A stretch of 37,732 nucleotides of DNA, taken from a virus. Positions within the stretch are counted from its first letter, which is position 1. Every line of letters begins with the position of its first letter. The notes under the pieces are model-generated. The model worked only from the letters and a program-made list of their open reading frames with translations. It was not told the DNA's origin and did not search any database. Of this stretch, positions 22,317-28,448 are shown piece by piece. The position numbers and the translations under genes are program-made. The DNA lies in the IMG/VR virus record IMGVR_UViG_3300017960_000032, positions 1 to 37,732 of that record, one strand, 5' to 3'.

Positions 22317-22640
22317 ATGGCTAAACTAGAAATTAAATTGACGGAAGAAGCGCGGAAAAGGAAAGAAGAGAATCCCCTATCAAGTGTCGGTCTTAAATTT
22401 TCCGATTATCATACTTTGATAGACGGCCACGAGCCGACGCATTTGATTAATTTAGAGCTTTCTATGAGAGTCGGAGAGCTTAACACAGCTACGGCAACGT
22501 TTGCCGTTGACGAAATTGACGTCGACGCCGAATTTTTAGCGGCTCTCGAAGCGAAGATTGAAGATGACAAGGCAGCGGCAGAATCAGCCGAAGAAACGAC
22601 AGAAGACACGACAGACGAAGATCATTCAGAAGAGGGGTAA
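22317..22640 (+). CDS. Hypothetical head-operon protein
   Basis: 107 residues from ATG 22317. The GTG at 22308 would lie inside the SD GGAAGG. The first 80 residues are globular (AKLEIKLTEEARKRKEENPL; HLINLELSMRVGELNTATAT). The rest is an acidic Ala/Glu/Thr tail (EETTEDTTDEDHSEEG). Beta-rich proteins of this kind occur in PBSX-like phages before the scaffold. Not assigned. Confidence 0.65.
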   Translation: MAKLEIKLTEEARKRKEENPLSSVGLKFSDYHTLIDGHEPTHLINLELSMRVGELNTATATFAVDEIDVDAEFLAALEAKIEDDKAAAESAEETTEDTTDEDHSEEG

Positions 22641-22644
22641 AAAC

Positions 22645-22770
22645 ATGGTAGCTGACAACGGAATCAACTGGCGTGAAAAAGCGATAGACGCAACGGGGAA
22701 GCTTGCGAACTTGCTTGAAAGAATTGAGAGCGAAACCGAAAACGAGCTATTCGAAGAGGGGGACAAATAA
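22645..22770 (+). CDS. 41-residue hypothetical protein
   Basis: VADNGINWREKAIDATGKLA and a helical acidic remainder (NLLERIESETENELFEEGDK). AGGGG precedes the ATG. Amphipathic, soluble. Overlapping reading frames here are weaker. No function assigned. Confidence 0.55.
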   Translation: MVADNGINWREKAIDATGKLANLLERIESETENELFEEGDK

Positions 22771-22771
22771 C

Positions 22772-22888
22772 ATGCTACCAGAAGAAGTGAAAGGGAAGGA
22801 AGCCCAATTTTTTATAGTCGTACCAGGCGAAGACGGAGAGGAGACGTTTATTCCTCTAATAACCAATGAAGCTGAGGGGAGCGAATAA
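22772..22888 (+). CDS. 38-residue hypothetical protein
   Basis: LPEEVKGKEAQFFIVVPGED followed by GEETFIPLITNEAEGSE. Good SD (GAGGGGGAC) inside the previous gene's end. Beta-hairpin-like and acidic. Not recognised. Confidence 0.55.
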   Translation: MLPEEVKGKEAQFFIVVPGEDGEETFIPLITNEAEGSE

Positions 22889-22889
22889 C

Positions 22890-22973
22890 ATGCCAAAGTA
22901 CAGAAAAAAGCATGTGACGGTGTCCCTTGATGGGGCCGAGGCATTCACAAAATCGATGAAGTCAAGACGCTAA
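22890..22973 (+). CDS. 27-residue basic mini-protein
   Basis: PKYRKKHVTVSLDGAEAFTK followed by SMKSRR. GAGGGGAG stands 7 bases before the ATG. Its last codons form the left arm of the following terminator, so translation and termination overlap here. It may act as a leader peptide or be a small structural factor. Confidence 0.45.
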   Translation: MPKYRKKHVTVSLDGAEAFTKSMKSRR

Positions 22974-23003
22974 AAGGCAATTCGCCCATGCAGCGTCTTT
23001 TTT
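22964..23003 (+). terminator. Internal late-operon terminator/attenuator
   Basis: AAGACGCT (22964-22971) pairs perfectly with AGCGTCTT (22992-22999), followed by a T run to 23003. It separates the packaging/portal genes from the scaffold and capsid genes. Confidence 0.8.
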
Positions 23004-23027
23004 ATGGCGTCCTGAGCATGACGCCAT
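23004..23027 (+). other. Second hairpin with competing pairing
   Basis: ATGGCGTC (23004-23011) pairs with GACGCCAT (23020-23027). Its GACGC arm can also pair with the GCGTC of the terminator's right arm (22994-22998), which would dissolve the terminator, an arrangement like an attenuator. Confidence 0.5.
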
Positions 23028-23092
23028 AAAAGGCTTATTTTTTATGCACTCATAACAGGCGCGCACTGTAGAGGGCAAAGGAGGAAATCAAA

Positions 23093-23674
23093 TTGAATTT
23101 AGAAGAAGTCAAACAGTTTCTTGATGCAAATAAAGAGAACGAAGATGTAAAGGCTTATCTGGAAGAACTTTCGGCCGTGTCAGCCGACAAGGTGAAAGGT
23201 TTTCTGGAAACAGATGAGGGGCAAAAGTTGATCCGTCCTAAACTCGATCAGCACTTCACAAAAAGCCTTGAAACATGGAAAGCAAACAATCTCGATGAAC
23301 TTGTTGATGCCAAGGTAAAAGAGCTGTATCCGGAAGAAACCGAGGAACAAAAGCGCATTCGAAAGCTCGAACAAGAGCTTGAGAAACAGCAAAGAGAAGC
23401 CAAGCGCGAAAAGCTCATGAACACGGCGATTTCTTACGCATCTGAAAAGGGGCTGCCAACTGATCTTGTTGCTTACTTCCTTGGGGATGACGAAGAAACG
23501 ACAAAAAGCAATCTTGGCACCCTTGAAGAAAAATTCAGTGCTTTTGTTAACAAAGCAGTCGAAGACAAATTCAGAGCAAACGGCAGGGATGTGGAGCCGG
23601 GCGGCGGCGGTTCTGGCTCCGGTGAAAATTTAAACATTGGTTCGCTTGCAGAACAAGCAAGCATCAGAAAATAA
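23093..23674 (+). CDS. Scaffold protein (DUF4355 / SPP1 gp11-like)
   Basis: 193 residues with TTG start after AAAGGAGG. The centre is a long charged coiled coil (EEQKRIRKLEQELEKQQREA). The last part has a Gly/Ser linker (PGGGGSGSGE) and a short C-terminal helix, which usually contacts the capsid protein. Position just before the capsid gene and composition fit an internal scaffold that directs prohead assembly and then leaves. Confidence 0.9.
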   Translation: MNLEEVKQFLDANKENEDVKAYLEELSAVSADKVKGFLETDEGQKLIRPKLDQHFTKSLETWKANNLDELVDAKVKELYPEETEEQKRIRKLEQELEKQQREAKREKLMNTAISYASEKGLPTDLVAYFLGDDEETTKSNLGTLEEKFSAFVNKAVEDKFRANGRDVEPGGGGSGSGENLNIGSLAEQASIRK

Positions 23675-23689
23675 GGAGGAAAAAAGATT

Positions 23690-24610
23690 ATGAGTTTTGA
23701 TCCGAATAACGTATTGATGCAAGATGCAGTCAAAGGAAAAGTACCATCTGATCAAGGAACATTAGTATTAAAAGACTTTATGACACAATCAGCAGTCACA
23801 AAACTAGCAAAATATGAAGAAATGGATAAAACCGAGAAGACATTCACTTATCTTGCGTCTGGCCCCGGGGCTTACTGGGTTGGTGAAGGTGAGAGAATCA
23901 AAACTTCTAAGGCTACATGGTTAGAAGCGAAAATGACCTCTAAAAAACTCGGGGTCATTGTCCCAGTCACAAAAGAGTTTTTGAATTACTCCGTTAAAGA
24001 CTTCTTTACTCAAATGCGGCCAGCAATCGCGGAAGCATTCGCTATTAAATTCGACCAAGCAGCACTTTTTGGCATTGATTCACCATTCGGAAAAGGCACT
24101 TCTGTATTCGAAAGAGCAGAAGCAGCAGGAAACACTGTTGTTTTGAACTCTCTAGGCAACCTTTACGATGAGTTAAACGCAGTCATGGCACTCACTGAGG
24201 ACAATGACAAAGACGTGAACGGCTTTACTACTACACGTCGTTTCAAACAAAAACTACGCGGCACTAAGGACGGCAACGGGCTGCCTATTTTTAATGATGC
24301 AAGAGGCGGCGCGACATCAGAGGCATTAGGTTTGCCGATTGGCTATGTCGATTCTAAGTCTTGGGATTATACAAAAGCACATCTACTGGCTGCCGATTGG
24401 GATTTTACCCGTTACGGAATTCCTCAAGGTATGGAATACCATATTTCGCAAGATGCAACTTTAACAACGGTTGTCGATGAAAATAACAATCCTATCAACT
24501 TGTTTGAGCGTGATATGTTTGCTCTCCGAGTGACTCAACAAGTCGGATTTATGACACTTTCTGACGAAGCATTCGCAGCTCTTACTCCGGAAGCAGAAGC
24601 GGGGGCGTAA
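23690..24610 (+). CDS. Major capsid protein (HK97 fold)
   Basis: 306 residues, AAGGAGG SD. Family features are the acidic-start N-arm, AYWVGEGERIKTSKATWLEA and KLGVIVPVTKEFLNYSVKDF, then FTQMRPAIAEAFAIKFDQAA, which is the usual core of Gram-positive phage capsids. The codon choice is unusually uniform (many AAA, GAA, CAA), as expected for the most expressed gene in the window. It forms the icosahedral head. No cleavable delta domain is obvious, consistent with a separate scaffold. Confidence 0.95.
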   Translation: MSFDPNNVLMQDAVKGKVPSDQGTLVLKDFMTQSAVTKLAKYEEMDKTEKTFTYLASGPGAYWVGEGERIKTSKATWLEAKMTSKKLGVIVPVTKEFLNYSVKDFFTQMRPAIAEAFAIKFDQAALFGIDSPFGKGTSVFERAEAAGNTVVLNSLGNLYDELNAVMALTEDNDKDVNGFTTTRRFKQKLRGTKDGNGLPIFNDARGGATSEALGLPIGYVDSKSWDYTKAHLLAADWDFTRYGIPQGMEYHISQDATLTTVVDENNNPINLFERDMFALRVTQQVGFMTLSDEAFAALTPEAEAGA

Positions 24611-24613
24611 TAG

Positions 24614-24952
24614 ATGAGTTTCACATCGAAAAACTACAGAACCAGCGGCGGCGATAAGTGGGTTATCGGTGGAGAACTAGAAGTCAAAGCGGGCGCGAAG
24701 GTATCCGGCATGCCCGCAGGCACCCCGGGGCCGGACAGTATCACTTCCGAAATGATCGGAGAAGGACAGGTCAGAAACCGAAATATCGGTGATGGGTCTG
24801 TAAATAGCCGTAATATCGGGAATGGCAGCGTTCAAAATAATCACATTCAAGCTAAGGCTGTCACATTGGACAAAATGGGCGATGATGTAACGGCCAAATT
24901 CACGGATATCGAAAACCGACTCAAAGCACTGGAAGGCTCGGGAGGTTCTTAA
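24614..24952 (+). CDS. Head fibre / decoration protein
   Basis: 112 residues. It starts SFTSKNYRTSGGDKWVIGGE, the usual wording of phage head-fibre proteins (PF11133-like), then has Asn/Gly-rich repeats (RNRNIGDGSVNSRNIGNGSV) that suggest a short triple beta-helix, and a final coiled coil (FTDIENRLKALEGS). It would form trimers on the capsid surface. Similar repeats occur in the Tal protein downstream. Confidence 0.85.
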   Translation: MSFTSKNYRTSGGDKWVIGGELEVKAGAKVSGMPAGTPGPDSITSEMIGEGQVRNRNIGDGSVNSRNIGNGSVQNNHIQAKAVTLDKMGDDVTAKFTDIENRLKALEGSGGS

Positions 24953-24953
24953 T

Positions 24954-25223
24954 TTGAAAATTACAGACGGTTCTATAGTTTTGAGCGTGTCAGATAAGGC
25001 GTATAGGGTTGTCTATGCGCCTTTTGGCTTTAAAAGGGTAGAAGAGTCCGAAGAAGTTGCTCAGGAGACTGACGCGCCATTTGATCTTTTTGAAATGAGC
25101 AAAGAGCAACTGACCAAAGTAAACAAAAGCGACATCATAGCCTTTTTGGAGCAACAGGAATTTGAATTTGATCCAAACGCCAAAAAGGACGAACTGATCA
25201 AAGTCGTTTTGGGTGAAGAATAG
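24954..25223 (+). CDS. Head-region protein with HeH/SAP-like C-terminus
   Basis: 89 residues, TTG start preceded by GGGAGG. The first half is a beta segment (DGSIVLSVSDKAYRVVYAPF). The last 37 residues (LTKVNKSDIIAFLEQQEFEF, then DPNAKKDELIKVVLG) resemble a HeH/SAP helix-extended-helix, often involved in DNA or protein contacts at the head. Common beside connector genes in Bacillus siphophages. Confidence 0.75.
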   Translation: MKITDGSIVLSVSDKAYRVVYAPFGFKRVEESEEVAQETDAPFDLFEMSKEQLTKVNKSDIIAFLEQQEFEFDPNAKKDELIKVVLGEE

Positions 25224-25236
25224 GGGGACATCTGAA

Positions 25237-25545
25237 ATGGACGTCCAGACTATCAAAACAATGCTTGGGATAACTACAGATAGGCACGATGCCTATTTGA
25301 AAGAGGTTATCCCTCTTTTTATTGATTTCGCAAAGGATTACTGCAATAACAGGTTTCTTGTTGACGGCGCGGAAAATCTGCCGGCGGGCGTAAAGCTGTT
25401 TGTCGCAAAGGCTATTGAGTTTAACATGGCGCCATCGAATTTAAGTGCCCGCAGTATGGGCGATGTATCTTACTCCTATGAAACGGAGCTGCCGGAATCC
25501 GTCATGAGGCATCTAAAACCTTACAGAAGGCTGAGGGTTGTCTGA
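25237..25545 (+). CDS. Head-tail connector protein (SPP1 gp15-like)
   Basis: 102 residues from ATG 25237 (SD AGGGGGA). All helical at the start (DVQTIKTMLGITTDRHDAYL; LFIDFAKDYCNNRFLVDG), then LPAGVKLFVAKAIEFNM, with the family finish SYETELPESVMRHLKPYRRL. It forms the ring under the portal. It overlaps the next start (TGATG). Confidence 0.88.
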   Translation: MDVQTIKTMLGITTDRHDAYLKEVIPLFIDFAKDYCNNRFLVDGAENLPAGVKLFVAKAIEFNMAPSNLSARSMGDVSYSYETELPESVMRHLKPYRRLRVV

Positions 25546-25886
25546 TGATGTACGAAGAGTTTCCGCACACAATCACATTTCAAAAATTCGAACAGATACC
25601 CAATGGCGGGGGCGGCTTTAAAAAAGATTGGGTGGACACGATCACCAACTGCGAGGCATTTGTCGATTCACTGACCGGAAAAGAATACTACCAAGCCCAA
25701 CAGCTTGAGAACCCGGTCGAATATAACGTCTATTTTCCCTACCGGGAAGACGTTAAAAACGACATGCGGATCATTTGGAAAGACCGGAATGACAGAGTTT
25801 TGGTCATCCAGTCTCCGCCTATCGATCAAGGCGGCCAAGGTGAAATCTTGTGCTTTAAATGCCGTTCAGGGGAGAACATTCGCTGA
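25545..25886 (+). CDS. Head closure / head-tail adaptor (SPP1 gp16-like)
   Basis: 113 residues (YEEFPHTITFQKFEQIPNGG; GFKKDWVDTITNCEAFVDSL; then a beta-barrel end GEILCFKCRSGENIR). Family members form the stopper that closes the DNA channel. The start may be either of two adjacent ATGs. The stop overlaps the next start. Confidence 0.88.
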   Translation: MMYEEFPHTITFQKFEQIPNGGGGFKKDWVDTITNCEAFVDSLTGKEYYQAQQLENPVEYNVYFPYREDVKNDMRIIWKDRNDRVLVIQSPPIDQGGQGEILCFKCRSGENIR

Positions 25887-26290
25887 TGAACAGGATTACA
25901 AGGCAGATGACGAGGGCTGTTAATTCGTTCAGTGACCGGGTGCATGATCGAGTGAAGCGAATCATTGTTGAAACGGCGGAAATTATTGCCGGCCAAGCAG
26001 TGGCTACGGCGCCAGTAGACGACGGAAACCTTAAAAGTTCGATAGAGGTTAATTACTCTCATGGTGGTTTCAGGGCAAAAATCACCGTCGGGGCTTCATA
26101 TGCGATTTACGTTGAATTCGGCACGGGCATATACGCCGAAAACGGAAACGGCCGTAAAACACCTTGGGTGTATTTTGATGAGAAATTAGGGCGCTATGTG
26201 TTCACGCGCGGTATGCGCGCACAGCCGTTCTTTTTCCCTGCTGTGGAAGCGGGCGCCCGTTATTTCGAAAGGAAGATGAACCGACGATGA
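25886..26290 (+). CDS. HK97 gp10-like minor tail protein
   Basis: 134 residues from ATG 25886, overlapping the previous stop. The signature is TAPVDDGNLKSSI, YAIYVEFGTGIY and the terminal RAQPFFFPAVEAGA. It is a neck or tail-completion component of siphoviruses. Extensions upstream to 25859 have no SD. Confidence 0.9.
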   Translation: MNRITRQMTRAVNSFSDRVHDRVKRIIVETAEIIAGQAVATAPVDDGNLKSSIEVNYSHGGFRAKITVGASYAIYVEFGTGIYAENGNGRKTPWVYFDEKLGRYVFTRGMRAQPFFFPAVEAGARYFERKMNRR

Positions 26291-26700
26291 TCATTCAAAA
26301 TAAACTAGCTTCCTGGAACCTTCAAAAAGCGATATACAACAGGCTGTCGACGGATGCGGCGCTTAATGAAGTGATAAAGGGCGTTTTTGACAATCCGAAT
26401 AAAGACACACCTTTCCCGTATGTATCCATCGGGGAAGACACGTCAACGCCATTCGAAACAAAGGTGACATTTGGCGAAAACATCACAACTGTTATACATG
26501 CGTGGAGCCGGGCAGAGGACGGCAGGCGCGAGGCAAAGGAAATCCTTTCTCTCGTCATGCAGGCCCTGACAAAAGAATCTTTAAAGGTGGAGGGGTTCAA
26601 ACCCCTTCAACTCAGTTTTTTGCAATCGCAAGTGATCACCGATATTGACGGGATCACACAACACGGAATTTTGAGAATCCGAATTTATATCAACAATTAA
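26287..26700 (+). CDS. Tail terminator / DUF3168 protein (SPP1 gp17-like)
   Basis: 137 residues (NLQKAIYNRLSTDAALNEVI; TPFPYVSIGEDTSTPFETK; TTVIHAWSRAEDGRREAKEI). The order and motifs fit the DUF3168 tail terminator ring that caps the tail tube. Overlaps the previous stop by 4 bases (ATGA). Confidence 0.88.
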   Translation: MIIQNKLASWNLQKAIYNRLSTDAALNEVIKGVFDNPNKDTPFPYVSIGEDTSTPFETKVTFGENITTVIHAWSRAEDGRREAKEILSLVMQALTKESLKVEGFKPLQLSFLQSQVITDIDGITQHGILRIRIYINN

Positions 26701-26712
26701 GGGGGCTATCAA

Positions 26713-27258
26713 ATGGCGGTATCAGGTAAACCGACTACCGGTAAAAGCATCATTTATATTGTGCAAGCTGCAAATGCGCCACTTGGATCAGAAGCGAAGA
26801 TTGTAGGCAACCAGACAGAAGGAACATGGACAAGGGAACAAGAAACGGTTGACGAACAAACAAAATTAGGCCGTATCGTTGGGTACGGGGCGAAAAGTGA
26901 GACATTCGAACTTACTTTATATGCACAACAAAAAGACGGCGGACAAGAAGCCTTAGAATGGACTTATGATAATGAATCCGAGTTGAAAGTTTGGCGTGTA
27001 GACACCAGCCAAAAGAACGACAACGGAAAATATGATTGCCGTTTCGGCTGGACGATTATCGAAAACATTGAGTTCAGTGAGCCGACAGACGGATTCGTCG
27101 AAGCAAGTACATCATTGCCGGTTCTTGTTCGTACAGTGCCGGGTGAAATTGAATTGCCAGACGACTTCATCCAATCAGCTAACGAAATCTTATTCGAAAC
27201 GCCGGGCGAGACTACAGGCGGATTCGAGAACAGAAAGCAGCCTACTTCTACTCCCTGA
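26713..27258 (+). CDS. Major tail protein, short form
   Basis: 181 residues (AVSGKPTTGKSIIYIVQAAN; TVDEQTKLGRIVGYGAKSET; ending RKQPTSTP). It is the SPP1 gp17.1 type that polymerises into the tail tube. GGGGG lies before the ATG. The frame ends on CCC-TGA, directly at the +1 frameshift site, so a minority longer form is expected. Confidence 0.92.
   Translation: MAVSGKPTTGKSIIYIVQAANAPLGSEAKIVGNQTEGTWTREQETVDEQTKLGRIVGYGAKSETFELTLYAQQKDGGQEALEWTYDNESELKVWRVDTSQKNDNGKYDCRFGWTIIENIEFSEPTDGFVEASTSLPVLVRTVPGEIELPDDFIQSANEILFETPGETTGGFENRKQPTSTP
27253..27258 (+). promoter_or_regulatory. Programmed +1 frameshift site CCC-TGA
   Basis: The last sense codon CCC followed by the TGA stop lets the Pro-tRNA slip to CCT, continuing GAT-GCG-CCC in the +1 frame. 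SPP1 uses CCC-TAA in the same gene, and PSA-type Listeria phages use proline-stop slips too. The +1 frame is open for 87 further codons. Confidence 0.85.
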
Positions 27259-27520
27259 TGCGCCCCAGAATCTACGGTACGACAGTACAACTGATTCTAT
27301 CACAGTTGAATGGGATCCCGTAGATGGGGCGACTTCATACAAGGTGTACAGGGGGGCGGGTAAAACTTTCTATGAGGAAGTAACAGAACCGACAAGCACA
27401 CTCACAGGCATTGCGCCGGATACGCCTTTAACGGTTAATGTCACGGCCGTAAATGAGGCAGGAGAATCGCCAATGAGCGAGATTTCGACCCGGACACAAC
27501 CAGAAACAAGCGGAGCATAA
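27257..27520 (+). CDS. C-terminal FN3 extension of the major tail protein (+1 frame)
   Basis: 87 codons in the +1 frame that have no good start of their own. They encode a fibronectin type III/Ig-like domain (DAPQNLRYDSTTDSITVEWD; GATSYKVYRGAG; TVNVTAVNEAGESP). When fused to the short form it gives a protein of about 268 residues, the counterpart of SPP1 gp17.1*. The extra domain decorates the tail tube surface. Not a broken gene: the frame junction lies on the shifty stop. Confidence 0.88.
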   Translation, partial: DAPQNLRYDSTTDSITVEWDPVDGATSYKVYRGAGKTFYEEVTEPTSTLTGIAPDTPLTVNVTAVNEAGESPMSEISTRTQPETSGA

Positions 27521-27544
27521 AAAACGATTCAAAATAAAGATACA

Positions 27545-27571
27545 GGGCATCCTTCACGGGTGCCCTTTTTT
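27545..27571 (+). terminator. Terminator after the major tail gene
   Basis: GGGCATCC (27545-27552) pairs with GGGTGCCC (27558-27565), 5-nt loop, then six Ts. It overlaps the SD region of the next gene. It would lower expression of tail chaperones and tape measure relative to the tube protein. Confidence 0.9.
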
Positions 27572-27587
27572 ATAGGAGGAATATAAC

Positions 27588-28085
27588 ATGCCAACATTAG
27601 AAATCGAAGGAAAACAATATCAAGCACGCTGTGATTTTAAATTCGAAAGGACAGCAGAAGAAAAATATAACGAAAAAGACGAGAGCGGCAACAAGCAGGG
27701 CGGCTTACGAAATGTTTATCTCGGCCTGCTTGAGCAACGCAGCTCTCTTTACTTAATCCGGTTCTGGGATTGTGCACTTTCTCACTTGAAAGATAAAAAG
27801 CCATCCGTTGAAAAAATCGAGGAAGCGCTCGCGAAAGTTATTGAGGATGAAGGTGCAAAAGGTGCCGAAAGACTTTACAAAGAAGCGTTTCAGGCGGTGG
27901 ATCAATCCGGTTTTTTCGCAGTTCAAGTGAAGAGAATTTGGCAAGACTTCGACGTTCTCAAGAAGGAGATCAAACAGAGAGTCGGGGAGACGGAAGCGGA
28001 ATTCCTGAAACGGAAGCAGGAGCGCGAGGACGCCAAGGAAATGATGGCGGAACTCGAAAAACTAAGGAAAGAGATGAACAAGTAA
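27588..28085 (+). CDS. Tail assembly chaperone, first frame (SPP1 gp17.5-like)
   Basis: 165 residues (PTLEIEGKQYQARCDFKFER; LRNVYLGLLEQRSSLYLIRF; then a long charged coiled coil from about 115). TAGGAGG SD. It stands between major tail and tape measure genes, where siphoviruses encode G/GT-type chaperones that hold the tape measure during tail assembly. Its 3' end overlaps an open frame in -1. Confidence 0.88.
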   Translation: MPTLEIEGKQYQARCDFKFERTAEEKYNEKDESGNKQGGLRNVYLGLLEQRSSLYLIRFWDCALSHLKDKKPSVEKIEEALAKVIEDEGAKGAERLYKEAFQAVDQSGFFAVQVKRIWQDFDVLKKEIKQRVGETEAEFLKRKQEREDAKEMMAELEKLRKEMNK

Positions 28086-28444
28086 ATTATGACGCAGTTA
28101 TTTTGAATGCTGCACGTTATCTCAATATACATGATCCAGAGCTTATACTTTCGTGGACACCGCACGAATATAAGCTCTTTTTAAAAGGCGCGCAGTATCG
28201 GCAGATCGATGAAATGGAATTGTTGACGAAGAACGCCCTATTCCATCGATACGCTTTGAATAAAAAAGGGCGTGTGACCCCTAAAAAGATGTTTGACGCT
28301 GACAAAGCCCGGAAGATGGTGGACAACGAGGAAGACGGCTGGCGCAATGCGCGGAGCCTTGGCGTTAACCCTAATGCCCTAAAACGCGCGACAGATGCCC
28401 TTAAAACGATCACCCTTCCGGATTTCAATAAGAAAGGGGGTTAA
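28061..28444 (+). CDS. Tail assembly chaperone, second frame (expressed by frameshift)
   Basis: This frame is in -1 to the first chaperone and is open from 27938. The part after the first ORF's stop (VNYDAVILNAARYLNIHDPE; SWTPHEYKLFLKGAQYRQID; KKMFDADKARKMVD) is conserved-looking. No start with an SD exists near 28086. A -1 slip at GAA-AAA (28056-28061, C GAA AAA C) would give about 285 residues. The site is not a canonical heptamer, so the exact slip point is uncertain. Reinitiation at TTG 28103 is an alternative. Confidence 0.72.
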   Translation, partial: TKERDEQVNYDAVILNAARYLNIHDPELILSWTPHEYKLFLKGAQYRQIDEMELLTKNALFHRYALNKKGRVTPKKMFDADKARKMVDNEEDGWRNARSLGVNPNALKRATDALKTITLPDFNKKGG

Positions 28445-28448
28445 GGCT

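Noticed and set aside
27032-27256. Independent gene start for the FN3-encoding frame upstream of the frameshift
   Set aside because: The upstream part of that frame is low-complexity shadow sequence inside the tail gene without SD. The FN3 domain begins exactly at the shift site.
26964-27290. Minus-strand ORF of 108 codons opposite the major tail gene
   Set aside because: Antisense to a well-supported gene and its frameshift junction, with no supporting signals.
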